DNA from: Actinomycetota bacterium
GTDB taxonomy: Bacteria; Actinomycetota; Acidimicrobiia; IMCC26256; BP-133
Direction of reading: 5' to 3'
Length of the DNA: 15,464 nucleotides
Assembly (NCBI GenBank): GCA_030838815.1
Contig: JAUZEX010000616.1
Location: forward strand, 1-15,464
In this document: piece after piece, positions 6,653 to 13,530 of the stretch
Position numbering within the stretch: the stretch's first letter is position 1
Layout: every line of letters begins with the position of its first letter
Made by a program: the position numbers and the translations under genes
The notes under the pieces: generated by a model
What the model saw: the letters and a program-made list of their open reading frames with translations, nothing else
The model's database searches: none
Told to the model about the DNA's origin: nothing

Positions 6653-7573
6653 ATGGAACTCCGCCACCTTCGCTACTTCGTCGCTGTCGCCGAAGAGCTC
6701 CACTTCCGGCGTGCCGCCGACCGCCTGCGTGTCGCACAGCCGGCTGTGAGCCAGCAGGTGCGCAAGCTCGAGGAGGAGCTGGGCGTGCAGCTCCTGGAGC
6801 GGACGCAGCACCGGGTCTGCCTGACTCCCGCCGGAGAGGTACTGCTGGTCGAGGGCCGGCGGGTGCTGGAGCAGGCCGCCCGGGCCCGAAGCGCCGTCAT
6901 CGACGCCCGGGACCACGGCAACGGCCGGCTGCGGATCGGCCATCTGCCCGATGCCGTGCCCTCGGCGCTGCCGCGAGCGCTGGAGCGCTTTGCGAGCGCG
7001 ACACCGGGGGTGGAGATCGTGCTCGAGACGTGCCCGACCCCGGAGCTCATCGAGCGGGTGCGCACCCGTCGGCTGGACGCCGCCGTTGTCTGCCTGCCCG
7101 CACCCGTCACCGGGCTGCGGGTCACCCCGCTCGATGACGAGGGAGTGCTCGTGGCGCTGAGCGAGTCCCATCCGGCGGCCGGCGCGCCGGCGATCAGCCC
7201 CCACGAGCTGGAACGTACACCGCTCCTGATGATGGCCCGCACCACGAACCCGGCCTTCTTCGACGCGGTGGTCACGGCCGGGCGCGACGCGGGCGTCGCC
7301 GTCGCGCCGTTCGAGGTGGCCGAGCCGAGCATGGAGCACCTCCTGCTGGCGGTGGCGGCCGGCGCCGGCGCGGCCCTCGTTCCCACATCGACGGAACGGC
7401 GCTACGCCACCCCGGGTGTGCTGTTCCTACCCCTCGCATTTCCATCGCCCACCTGTCAGGTGGTTCTCATCAGCCATCCCGAGCAGACGGGCATCGCCAC
7501 CTCCGGGTTCCTGCAGGTGGCGCGTGCGGTGTCCGTGCCCGTTCGCGAGGTGGAACTGACCGCGGCCGGCTGA
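6653..7573 (+). CDS. LysR-family transcription regulator
   Basis: This 306-residue protein has the complete LysR N terminus: MELRHLRYFVAVAEELHF, a winged helix-turn-helix at about 18-37 (AADRLRVAQPAVSQQVRKLE) and the linker helix. A two-lobed ligand-binding domain (about 90-290) follows, starting GRLRIGHLPDAV. The effector is unknown. The ATG at 6653 has GGAGG 8 bases upstream and is one base past the preceding stop, so both regulators share a transcript. Unlike the usual divergent LysR arrangement, its likely target (the exporter operon) lies downstream on the same strand across a 94-base gap. Confidence 0.93.
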   Translation: MELRHLRYFVAVAEELHFRRAADRLRVAQPAVSQQVRKLEEELGVQLLERTQHRVCLTPAGEVLLVEGRRVLEQAARARSAVIDARDHGNGRLRIGHLPDAVPSALPRALERFASATPGVEIVLETCPTPELIERVRTRRLDAAVVCLPAPVTGLRVTPLDDEGVLVALSESHPAAGAPAISPHELERTPLLMMARTTNPAFFDAVVTAGRDAGVAVAPFEVAEPSMEHLLLAVAAGAGAALVPTSTERRYATPGVLFLPLAFPSPTCQVVLISHPEQTGIATSGFLQVARAVSVPVREVELTAAG

Positions 7574-7596
7574 GGCGACGGCGGGAGTAACCCGTC

Positions 7597-7614
7597 CCGG
7601 AGACAGGTCTCTGG
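7597..7614. promoter_or_regulatory. Candidate operator dyad before the ABC exporter genes
   Basis: CCGGAGAC-AG-GTCTCTGG is an 18-base inverted repeat with 8-base arms and a 2-base centre; seven pairs are Watson-Crick and one is G-T. The core GAGAC/GTCTC is perfect. It sits in the 94-base gap between the lysR stop and the exporter start, where a regulator of the operon would bind. The spacer is too short for an RNA hairpin loop, which favours a DNA-binding site over a terminator. Confidence 0.4.
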
Positions 7615-7667
7615 AGCGGTATTGGGTCTGATTCTTTTGTGACGCTCTTATGGCGGAAGGAGTTGGC

Positions 7668-8654
7668 GTGTCGGCGAGTCATCGGTTCATCACGGTGGAG
7701 GGTGTGGAGAAGTCGTTCGGGTCGACGCAGGCCCTGGCCGGCGTCGACCTCGAGGTCGAGCAGGGGACGGTCCTGGGTCTGTTGGGCCGGAACGGGGCGG
7801 GCAAGACGACCCTGGTCCGGATCCTGGCCACGTTGTTGGCGCCGGACAAGGGCCACGTCTCCATCGCCGGCCTCGACGTCGTGCGCCGGGCCCGCATGGT
7901 CCGCTCCCTGATCGGCTTCGCGGGGCAGTTCGCCGCGGTCGACGAGACCCTCACCGGACGGGAGAACCTCGAACTGGTCGGCCGCCTCTATGGACTGGAC
8001 CGCTCCCTGGCCCACCACCGGGCCGACGAGGTCCTGCAGCGGCTCTCCCTCACCCAGGCCGCCGACCGGCGCGTCGGCACCTACTCCGGCGGCATGCGTC
8101 GCCGCCTCGACCTCGGCGCCAGCCTCGTCGGCCGCCCCGAGGTCCTCATCATGGACGAACCCACGACGGGCCTCGATCCCCGCACCCGCATCGAGCTGTG
8201 GGCCTTCATCGACGAACTCGTCCGGGAGGGCACCACGCTGCTGCTGACCACCCAGTACCTCGAAGAAGCCGACCGGCTCGCCGACCGCATCGCCGTCATC
8301 GAACGCGGCCGGGTCATCGCCGCCGGCAGCCCTGACCAACTCAAGCAACGCTTCGGCGGCGACGTCGTGGAGGTCCGGGCCACCAACCCCACCGACGTCG
8401 AACGGCTCGTCACCCTCCTCAACGGGCTCGGCTCCGGCCCGCCCATGGCCGACCTCCGTGGCCAACGCGTCACGCTCCCCACCGGCGAGCGGGTGCACAC
8501 GCTGCTGGCCGCCGCCCGCCGTATCGAGGAGGCCGGCATCTCCGTCGACGACCTCGGCGTCCGCCGACCGTCACTCGACGACGTCTTCCTCAGCCTCACC
8601 CAGCAGACCACGCCCCAACGCCCCACCATCACCCCTGCCGCCGCCACCGCCTGA
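7668..8654 (+). CDS. ABC exporter ATP-binding protein, DrrA family
   Basis: This is the ATPase half of an ABC-2 exporter, with 328 residues from GTG 7668. Walker A is GRNGAGKT (40-47), the signature is YSGGMRRRLDLG (139-150) and Walker B is VLIMDE (159-164). The switch position carries Gln in TTQYLEEAD (194-202) instead of His, which is characteristic of DrrA-type drug-resistance ATPases. The C-terminal extension with RRPSLDDVFLSLT also fits that family, which exports antibiotics or lipids in actinobacteria. GTG 7668 is preferred over the in-frame ATG at 7650 because GGAAGGAG (7655-7662) lies 5 bases before it and would be inside the coding region otherwise. The permease gene follows after 9 bases. 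Confidence 0.94.
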   Translation: MSASHRFITVEGVEKSFGSTQALAGVDLEVEQGTVLGLLGRNGAGKTTLVRILATLLAPDKGHVSIAGLDVVRRARMVRSLIGFAGQFAAVDETLTGRENLELVGRLYGLDRSLAHHRADEVLQRLSLTQAADRRVGTYSGGMRRRLDLGASLVGRPEVLIMDEPTTGLDPRTRIELWAFIDELVREGTTLLLTTQYLEEADRLADRIAVIERGRVIAAGSPDQLKQRFGGDVVEVRATNPTDVERLVTLLNGLGSGPPMADLRGQRVTLPTGERVHTLLAAARRIEEAGISVDDLGVRRPSLDDVFLSLTQQTTPQRPTITPAAATA

Positions 8655-8663
8655 GGAGCCAGC

Positions 8664-9482
8664 ATGAGCACCGCATCCCTCGACCTCGCCCCGCACCGCC
8701 GCACCGTCCGACCGCCGGGTGTGCGCACCTTCGTCACGGACACCTTGGTGCTGACCCGCCGCAACCTTCTCATCTCCCTCCGCACACCCCAGCTCGTCGT
8801 GGCCGCCGCCATCATGCCCGTCATGTTCGTGCTGCTCTTTCGCTACGTGTTCGGGGGCTCCATCCATGTTGCCGGCTACCCGAGCTACGTCGATTTCCTC
8901 ATACCGGGGATCATCGTGCAGACCTCGCTCTTCGGGGGCTCATCCTCGGCCGTCAGCGTCGCGGAGGACCTGTCCAAAGGGGTCACGGACCGCTTCCGGT
9001 CCCTGCCGACGCAGCGGGGCGCCATCCTCACCGCCCGGACGCTCGCCGATCTGGTGCGGCTCACGTACACCGTGGGCCTGATGATCGCCATCGGGCTCCT
9101 GGTGGGTTTCCGCTTCCACAACTCGCTCCCTCCCATCCTCGGCGGCATCGGGATCGCCCTCCTCTTCGGCTACGCCTGCTCGTGGCTCTTCACCCTCCTC
9201 GGGCTCGTGGTCCGCAACGTCGAAGCCGCCACGCTCCTGGCCTTCGTGGTCACATTCCCCCTTGTCTTCGCCGCCTCGACGTTCACGTCGACCGACACCA
9301 TGCCGGGCTGGCTCAGGACGTTCGCCAACGTCCAACCCGTCACCCACGTCATCAACGCCCTCCGCGCCCTGACGCAGGGGACGGGTTCAGCCGAGGGACC
9401 GGTGCTCCACGCGCTCGCCTGGTCGGCGGGAATCCTCATCGTCTCCGCCACGGCGGCCACGCGCCGCTTCCGGAACGTCTGA
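8664..9482 (+). CDS. ABC-2 type permease, DrrB family
   Basis: This 272-residue integral membrane protein is the channel partner of the preceding ATPase. It has about six hydrophobic segments (roughly 44-64, 76-92, 130-150, 157-180, 188-208 and 247-264) and a cytoplasmic amphipathic start. The conserved ABC-2 block EDLSKGVTDRFRSLPTQR (101-118) lies between the second and third segments, and PGWLRTFANVQPVTHVINALRAL precedes the last, both typical of DrrB-like permeases. GGAG lies just before the ATG. Substrate unknown; drug, lipid or peptide export are all possible. Confidence 0.92.
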   Translation: MSTASLDLAPHRRTVRPPGVRTFVTDTLVLTRRNLLISLRTPQLVVAAAIMPVMFVLLFRYVFGGSIHVAGYPSYVDFLIPGIIVQTSLFGGSSSAVSVAEDLSKGVTDRFRSLPTQRGAILTARTLADLVRLTYTVGLMIAIGLLVGFRFHNSLPPILGGIGIALLFGYACSWLFTLLGLVVRNVEAATLLAFVVTFPLVFAASTFTSTDTMPGWLRTFANVQPVTHVINALRALTQGTGSAEGPVLHALAWSAGILIVSATAATRRFRNV

Positions 9483-9513
9483 GCCCACATCCACGAGGAG
9501 GTTCACCCACGCC

Positions 9514-9780
9514 ATGCATCGCACCCGCATTCTCCGAGGCGTCATGGCGGCGGGGGCCGCCGCCGCCGTGCTCAGCGTCGCCGCCCCGGCCGACGCAGCC
9601 GTCAGCGTCGGCCCGACGCCCGCCGGCGGGCGGCAGAACTCCCCCGACACCACAACGGTCACCGCCACCTGTGGGAACGGCCTCGTCTCCCTCGGCCCAA
9701 TCGTCATACCCACCGCCCCCTTCACCACCACCGTCATCCAGTGTGAAGCCCCGGCCATGCACCAGGAGGTCCTCCATTGA
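9514..9780 (+). CDS. Small secreted two-cysteine protein, function unknown
   Basis: This 88-residue precursor has a clear Sec signal peptide: basic MHRTRILRG, a hydrophobic alanine-rich core and probable cleavage near ADA/A at 26-29. The mature part is about 60 residues, Thr/Pro/Val-rich, with Cys53 and Cys77 likely forming a disulfide. I recognise no family. GAGGAGG at 9495-9501 is 12 bases from the ATG, slightly long. It is 31 bases after the permease gene and its stop overlaps the next start (TTGA). Its position in an exporter operon makes it a possible cargo, lure or envelope partner, which is inference. Confidence 0.78.
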   Translation: MHRTRILRGVMAAGAAAAVLSVAAPADAAVSVGPTPAGGRQNSPDTTTVTATCGNGLVSLGPIVIPTAPFTTTVIQCEAPAMHQEVLH

Positions 9781-10607
9781 ACACTGCGCTGGTGACGGGG
9801 GCCATCGACCACATCCAGGCCGTGGCGGTGGCGCTCAAGAGTGAAGGTTTCGACACGCTGGCGTGGGAAGGCCCGACGCCCGGCGCCGCCGACTCGCTGC
9901 CTCCCCGATCGGTCGACTGCTACGTGCAGCTGGCCCCGACCACGCTGTCACCGTCGCCGGCGGGGGCCCAGCCGACCGGCGCCGGATCTCTCGCACACCG
10001 GATCGACACGGTGGTCCGCGTCTCGCCGCTGCTGGCCCCGGACGCCGCCGTGGTGCTCGTCGCCGCCGAGCGGGGCTGGGACCCCGCGGCCATTCACGCG
10101 CTCCGCGCCCTGGCCGCGTCGGCGGTGTCCAAGCGGGTGGGGACCGGCGTTCGGGTGACGGTGGTCGACAGCCTGGAGGCCGGTGACATCGCCGCCGCTG
10201 CCCGGCGCGAGCGGGGTCAGGCCCGGGCGGTATCGCTGGCCGATCTCGCTCCCGACATGGACTACACCGACTGGCGGAACGAGGTGTTCAACCTCACGAG
10301 CGGCCCCGAGTCGACGTACTTCGGCTGGCGGCGGGGCGACGGGGCGCGGCGGGCGGCGGTGCTGCGCCGTTCGGTGCTGTCGCCCCTGGCCGGCGTCGAC
10401 GACGACGCCCATGCTGTCGCCCGGGCCGTGCTGGCCCACGCGCTCGGCGCCGCCGGCAGCGACGACCTGCAGCAGTGGGCCACGAGCATGGCGGCCGACT
10501 TCCACGACGAGGTCATCGGGACGCGGGCGGAAGAGGAGTTCGAACTGCCGATCCACGAGGTGGCGGCCTGGGTGCTGCGCCGCACCCTCGCCGAGGGCGC
10601 ACGATGA
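9777..10607 (+). CDS. Unrecognised protein with degenerate Rossmann-like N-terminal half
   Basis: This is a 276-residue soluble protein. Residues 1-140 look like a decayed SDR fold: MNTALVTGA opening, SPLLAPDAAVVLVAAERG (83-100) and ALRALAASAVSKRVGTGVRVTVVD (108-131) echo SDR strands and helices. The glycine-rich cofactor motif and the Tyr-x3-Lys pair are absent. The C-terminal part (about 160-276, DYTDWRNEVFNLTSGPESTYFGW then helices with AVARAVLAHALG and FELPIHEVAAWVLRR) is helical and unfamiliar, with a loose resemblance to small DUF6166-type domains. It starts at TTG, with AGGAGG at 9764-9769 and a TTGA overlap with the secreted-protein gene. Its own TGA overlaps the hydrolase start, so the three are translationally coupled. 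Confidence 0.75.
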   Translation: MNTALVTGAIDHIQAVAVALKSEGFDTLAWEGPTPGAADSLPPRSVDCYVQLAPTTLSPSPAGAQPTGAGSLAHRIDTVVRVSPLLAPDAAVVLVAAERGWDPAAIHALRALAASAVSKRVGTGVRVTVVDSLEAGDIAAAARRERGQARAVSLADLAPDMDYTDWRNEVFNLTSGPESTYFGWRRGDGARRAAVLRRSVLSPLAGVDDDAHAVARAVLAHALGAAGSDDLQQWATSMAADFHDEVIGTRAEEEFELPIHEVAAWVLRRTLAEGAR

Positions 10608-11542
10608 TCAAAGCGGCACGATCCTTGAGCGAGCCGTTCCATTCCCTGCGCGAGGTGAGCGTCGCCGGCGGCGGCCTGCGCGTCGCCCGGGCGGGCGCGC
10701 CGCCGCCAGTGGCCGACGCCGTCGTCCTCGCCGTGCACGGCATCACGTCCTCGCACATGGCCTTCCGGACGATAGCCCGGGAGCTCGGCAGTGTTCCCGG
10801 CGTCTGCCTCCTGGCGCCCGACCTCCGGGGGCGGGGACAGAGCGCCGGTCTCCCCGGCCCGTACGGTATGGCCGCCCACGTCGCCGACCTGCTGGCGGTG
10901 CTCGACGACGCCGGCGCCGGGCGCGCCGTCCTCGTCGGGCACTCGATGGGTGCGTACGTCGCGGCCCGCCTGGCCGCCGAAAACCCGGAACGCGCCGCAG
11001 CGCTCGTCATGCTCGATGCAGGCCCGTACATCCCCATGCCGCCCGACCAGGATCCGGCCGAGCTCCTCGCCCAGGTGGTGGAGCACTCGGTCGCCCGCCT
11101 CCGGATGACCTTCGAGTCGATCGATGAATACGTCGATCTGTGGCGGGAGCACCCGGCGTTGCTCCAGGAGTGGAACGATGACGTGGAGGCGTACGCCCGT
11201 TACGACGTGGCGGGCCGGCCGGGCGACATGCGGTGCGTCGTCTCCGAGGCTGCGGTCGAGGCCGACTGCACCGACATGATCTACGACGAGAGCACGCAGA
11301 GGGCCGTCGACCGGGTGCGGGCCCCGCTCGATCTCGTGCGCGCCCCACGGGGCCTCTTCGACGATGACCCCATGCTTCCGGACCCGGTCGTGGACGCCTT
11401 CGTCGCCGCCCATCCCGACGCCCGCATCGAGGAGATCGACAACACCAACCACTACACGATGGTCTTCGGCGCCGGCCCCGGGCCCCGCCGGATCGCCCGG
11501 GTCATCGAGCAGGCGATCCGCCGGAACTACTCGGTCGCGTGA
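10604..11542 (+). CDS. Alpha/beta-hydrolase fold enzyme
   Basis: This 312-residue serine hydrolase has the oxyanion-region HG (45-46), PDLRGRGQS (72-80), the nucleophile elbow GHSMG with Ser114 and the late His283 (NHYTMVF). The acid is probably one of the Asp residues at 253-255. A helical lid lies at about 145-235. Esterase, lipase, epoxide hydrolase or C-C hydrolase activity cannot be separated by sequence alone. The ATG at 10604 overlaps the upstream stop (ATGA); a longer frame from 10475 is a shadow of the preceding gene. As last gene of the exporter operon it may modify or detoxify the exported compound, which is inference. Confidence 0.92.
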   Translation: MIKAARSLSEPFHSLREVSVAGGGLRVARAGAPPPVADAVVLAVHGITSSHMAFRTIARELGSVPGVCLLAPDLRGRGQSAGLPGPYGMAAHVADLLAVLDDAGAGRAVLVGHSMGAYVAARLAAENPERAAALVMLDAGPYIPMPPDQDPAELLAQVVEHSVARLRMTFESIDEYVDLWREHPALLQEWNDDVEAYARYDVAGRPGDMRCVVSEAAVEADCTDMIYDESTQRAVDRVRAPLDLVRAPRGLFDDDPMLPDPVVDAFVAAHPDARIEEIDNTNHYTMVFGAGPGPRRIARVIEQAIRRNYSVA

Positions 11543-11595
11543 TGCGGAACCGCCGGCCGCGGCTCAGACTGGGGTTGTATCCACTGGCAAGCCTT

Positions 11596-11604
11596 TAAGG
11601 AGGG
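11596..11604 (+). promoter_or_regulatory. Near-ideal Shine-Dalgarno of the 68-residue protein
   Basis: TAAGGAGGG matches the 16S rRNA tail over its full length and ends 5 bases before the ATG at 11610. It decides the start of a frame that otherwise extends back to 11364 and suggests strong translation. Confidence 0.75.
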
Positions 11605-11609
11605 CCACC

Positions 11610-11816
11610 ATGGCCGATCTTCTTGGTAGCGTCGAAAACCTCGTCAACATGGGTCCGGAGATGGTGATTCAGGGCTTAGCCGGCCTCATCGACGGTGTGG
11701 GCACCGGCACTGAGTGGACCGGTGAGCAGGTGGACAAGCTCGGTGAACTCGAGCAGCAGCTTGCCGACCAGGTTCGTCAATTGAAGGGGAACCAGGGCAA
11801 GTCGAACGGAAAATAG
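11610..11816 (+). CDS. 68-residue soluble protein with coiled-coil tail, function unknown
   Basis: MADLLGSVENLVNMGPEM opens a small protein with a hydrophobic N-terminal helix region and a C-terminal amphipathic helix (EQVDKLGELEQQLADQVRQL, about 39-58) ending in a Lys/Asn/Gly tail. No family is recognised. Codon use differs from its neighbours: about 72% GC at third positions by my count, many T-ending codons (CTT CTT GGT) and a rare TTA at residue 23. With the strong ribosome site this fits either a highly expressed gene or foreign origin. It is 67 bases past the hydrolase gene, and the palindromic terminator follows. It faces the gas-vesicle operon tail to tail, so a link to vesicles is possible but unproven. 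Confidence 0.72.
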   Translation: MADLLGSVENLVNMGPEMVIQGLAGLIDGVGTGTEWTGEQVDKLGELEQQLADQVRQLKGNQGKSNGK

Positions 11817-11838
11817 CCTCTGTGGCGCAGGATCACCG

Positions 11839-11868
11839 ATGCCCCGCCCGGGATCCCGGGCGGGGCAT
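11839..11868. terminator. 30-bp perfect palindrome, probable bidirectional terminator
   Basis: ATGCCCCGCCCGGGA and its exact reverse complement form a 30-bp palindrome, so the RNA would fold into a very GC-rich stem. It lies between the plus-strand 68-residue gene (stop 11816) and the minus-strand gvpSK gene (stop 11905), where a two-way terminator is expected. U-tracts are short (ATTTC on the plus side), as is common in high-GC genomes. Confidence 0.75.
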
Positions 11869-11871
11869 TTC

Positions 11872-11913
11872 GCTGCTTACAACAGGCTGCTTACAACAGG
11901 CTGCTTACAACAG
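11872..11913. repeat. Three tandem copies of a 14-bp unit across the gvpSK stop codon
   Basis: GCTGCTTACAACAG occurs three times head to tail (11872-11885, 11886-11899, 11900-11913). On the minus strand each unit reads CTGTTGTAAGCAGC and contains TAA. The first copy met by the ribosome carries the last codons and stop of gvpSK; the other two lie in its 3' untranslated region. Units are identical with no spacers, so this is a small tandem duplication, not a CRISPR array. Confidence 0.9.
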
Positions 11914-12474
11914 GCGGCCCAGCGGCCCGAGGTTGATATTGAGGTCCTCGTCCCGCAGACCGAACGTCGCCTTGAGCTGCTCCATGCGATCGGCCAGCAG
12001 CATCAGGGTGGAGCCGAGGCGCTCGACCGTCTCGTCGTCGAGGCCCCCCGCCTCCACGCGGCGGAGTGCCTGGCGCTCCATCAACTGGCGCAACAGCTCG
12101 ATGACGGTCAGGACGAGCTGGGCGAGGCCGCGCTCGACGGTGTCGGGATCGGCGTCGATGCGGTGCCGCGGCGTGGTCTCGCCGGCGCGAGCGGCGTCCC
12201 GGGGGGCGGCGACCGGTTTGGTGTCCGGCGGCGCCGCCAGCGGCTGGTCGGCCGGGGAGGCGTTCATCGGCCCCCCGCCTCGAGGAACCGAGGGCAGGCC
12301 GAGCGCTTCCGGGGGTGCGATCAGCAGCCGCAGCGGAAGGTAGAGGAGATCCACGTCCGCCAGCGACAGCGTGATGTCACCGCTGAGAACGACGCCGTCG
12401 GCCAGCAGCCGATCGACCACGTCGATGAGCGCCACGTCGCGCTGCAGGACCCGTTGCTCGTGCCGGGCGCTCAC
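11905..12474 (-). CDS. Gas vesicle protein fusion: GvpS-like (GvpA/J family) joined to GvpK
   Basis: This 189-residue frame contains two gas-vesicle domains. Residues about 8-57 (VALIDVVDRLLADGVVLSGDITLSLADVDLLYLPLRLLI) are the GvpA/J/S shell-like domain. A Pro/Ala-rich linker (about 60-104) follows. Residues about 105-189 are GvpK (RIDADPDTVERGLAQLVLTV, ELLRQLMERQALRRVE, LNINLGPLG at the end). The gene starts at GTG 12474, overlapping the gvpL stop as GTGA. It takes the place of the separate gvpS and gvpK genes at the end of Streptomyces clusters. An internal ATG at 12267 (residue 70, in the linker) has G-rich sequence before it and could give free GvpK. GvpK and GvpS are minor structural or assembly factors of the vesicle. 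Confidence 0.88.
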   Translation of the reverse strand: MSARHEQRVLQRDVALIDVVDRLLADGVVLSGDITLSLADVDLLYLPLRLLIAPPEALGLPSVPRGGGPMNASPADQPLAAPPDTKPVAAPRDAARAGETTPRHRIDADPDTVERGLAQLVLTVIELLRQLMERQALRRVEAGGLDDETVERLGSTLMLLADRMEQLKATFGLRDEDLNINLGPLGRLL

Positions 12475-13241
12475 CGCACCACCGCCTCGCTGAAGTGGTA
12501 CGCGGGCCAGGGGCCGGTCAGCTCGAGCTCCACGCCGTCCGAGCGGTGGCGGCCGGCGAGGTCGGCGACGAGGGCGCAAAAGCCGTCCACATCCCCGTCA
12601 GCGACGAGGTAGGCGGCATTCAGCACGATCTCACCCTGACCGGCCGACCACAGGTCCCTGGGCGGCGGCGGGTTGAGCACCGCGTCGGCCGCCCGCTGGC
12701 GCAACCGCCCGTGCAGGCCGTCGAGGGCGGCGTCCAGCGTCTGCTGCGCCATCGCCGACGCGTCGCGCTCGGCGCGCCTTCGGCGCAGGTACTCGGTCCC
12801 CGACGCCGGCCCGGCCGCCGCCGTCTCGCCGCCCGGACCGCCGACGACGTAGGCCTTGACCCCCCACTCCGCCATGCCCTGCAGCCGTTGGAGCACGGCG
12901 GTCAGATGGACGTGCTGGCGGACCAGCATGTCCTTCACCCGGGCCGCGCCGGCGTAGATCGTGCAGATCCGGAACGGCACCACCGGACCGTGCTCGAGCG
13001 CCTCTCGGAGCACGTCGTTGTGCACCCGGGCGAGCGTCTCGAGCCGGTCCAGGTCCTCGAGCGCCTCGGGCAGGGAACGCTCCCCGAAGGCGTCCAGCGG
13101 GACGGGGCTGACGACGACCGCCAGCCCGGCGGAGCGGATCAGTTCCACGTTGTAGTCACAATCGACCCCCGGGCGCGTTGCCGGCCCGGCGGCTTTGCCT
13201 TCCACCACGCCGTAGACCCACAGTCCGAGCCCATCAGTCAC
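12471..13241 (-). CDS. gvpL: Gas vesicle protein GvpL (GvpF/L family)
   Basis: This is a 256-residue GvpL/GvpF family protein, an accessory factor that binds other Gvp proteins during vesicle assembly. The N terminus LGLWVYGVVEG is the family hallmark. It is followed by HNDVLREALEHGPVVPFRICTIYAG (74-98), the central helices (VHLTAVLQRLQGMAEWGVKAYV) and the C-terminal FSEAVVR. Starting at GTG 13241, it overlaps the gvpJ stop by 8 bases and its own stop overlaps gvpSK. The longer frame to 13304 only adds antisense-like residues over gvpJ. The L label rests on its position after gvpJ; F and L are paralogous. Confidence 0.92.
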   Translation of the reverse strand: MTDGLGLWVYGVVEGKAAGPATRPGVDCDYNVELIRSAGLAVVVSPVPLDAFGERSLPEALEDLDRLETLARVHNDVLREALEHGPVVPFRICTIYAGAARVKDMLVRQHVHLTAVLQRLQGMAEWGVKAYVVGGPGGETAAAGPASGTEYLRRRRAERDASAMAQQTLDAALDGLHGRLRQRAADAVLNPPPPRDLWSAGQGEIVLNAAYLVADGDVDGFCALVADLAGRHRSDGVELELTGPWPAYHFSEAVVR

Positions 13242-13530
13242 TGCGCTCGCCTTCGAGGCGGTACAGGCGCTGGCGCAGCGCCTTGTTCTCTGCCGCCAGC
13301 GCACCCGAGGCCCGGTTGAGCGCCGGGTCCGTCTCCCACCAGTCGATCCCGATCTCTTTGGCCTTGTCGATCGAGGCCACGATCAGGCGCAGCTTGATGG
13401 TCAGGAGTTCGATGTCGAGCAGGTTGATCTGGATGTCACCGGCGATGACAACGCCTTTGTCCAGCACGCGTTCGAGGATGTCGGCGAGGCTGTCACCGGA
13501 GGTGGACCTGGCTGGTGTCATGGGGGGCAT
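13234..13530 (-). CDS. gvpJ: Gas vesicle protein GvpJ
   Basis: This 98-residue GvpA/J family protein has the core at about 14-66: SLADILERVLDKGVVIAGDI, then NLLDIELLTIKLRLIVASIDKAKEIGIDWWETDP. The GIDWWE ending is typical of GvpJ rather than the main shell protein GvpA. A C-terminal helix (AAENKALRQRLYRLEGE) looks coiled-coil-like. GvpJ is a minor shell-like component thought to act in nucleation or tip formation. The ATG at 13530 has GGAGGAG just upstream and overlaps the gvpG stop (TGATG); a second in-frame ATG at 13521 is less well placed. Confidence 0.92.
   Translation of the reverse strand: MPPMTPARSTSGDSLADILERVLDKGVVIAGDIQINLLDIELLTIKLRLIVASIDKAKEIGIDWWETDPALNRASGALAAENKALRQRLYRLEGERSD

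Noticed and set aside
7622..7651. Possible -35/-10 promoter (TTGGGT, 18 bases, TCTTAT) before the exporter genes
   Set aside because: Matches are weak (3/6 and 4/6), and transcription would start inside the ribosome site of the GTG at 7668.
11872..11913. CRISPR-like array
   Set aside because: Three 14-base units abut with no spacers and no cas genes are present; it is a plain tandem repeat.
12495..13319. Plus-strand frame across gvpL
   Set aside because: Antisense to a clear GvpF/L family gene with coupled overlaps on both sides; no domain or ribosome site.
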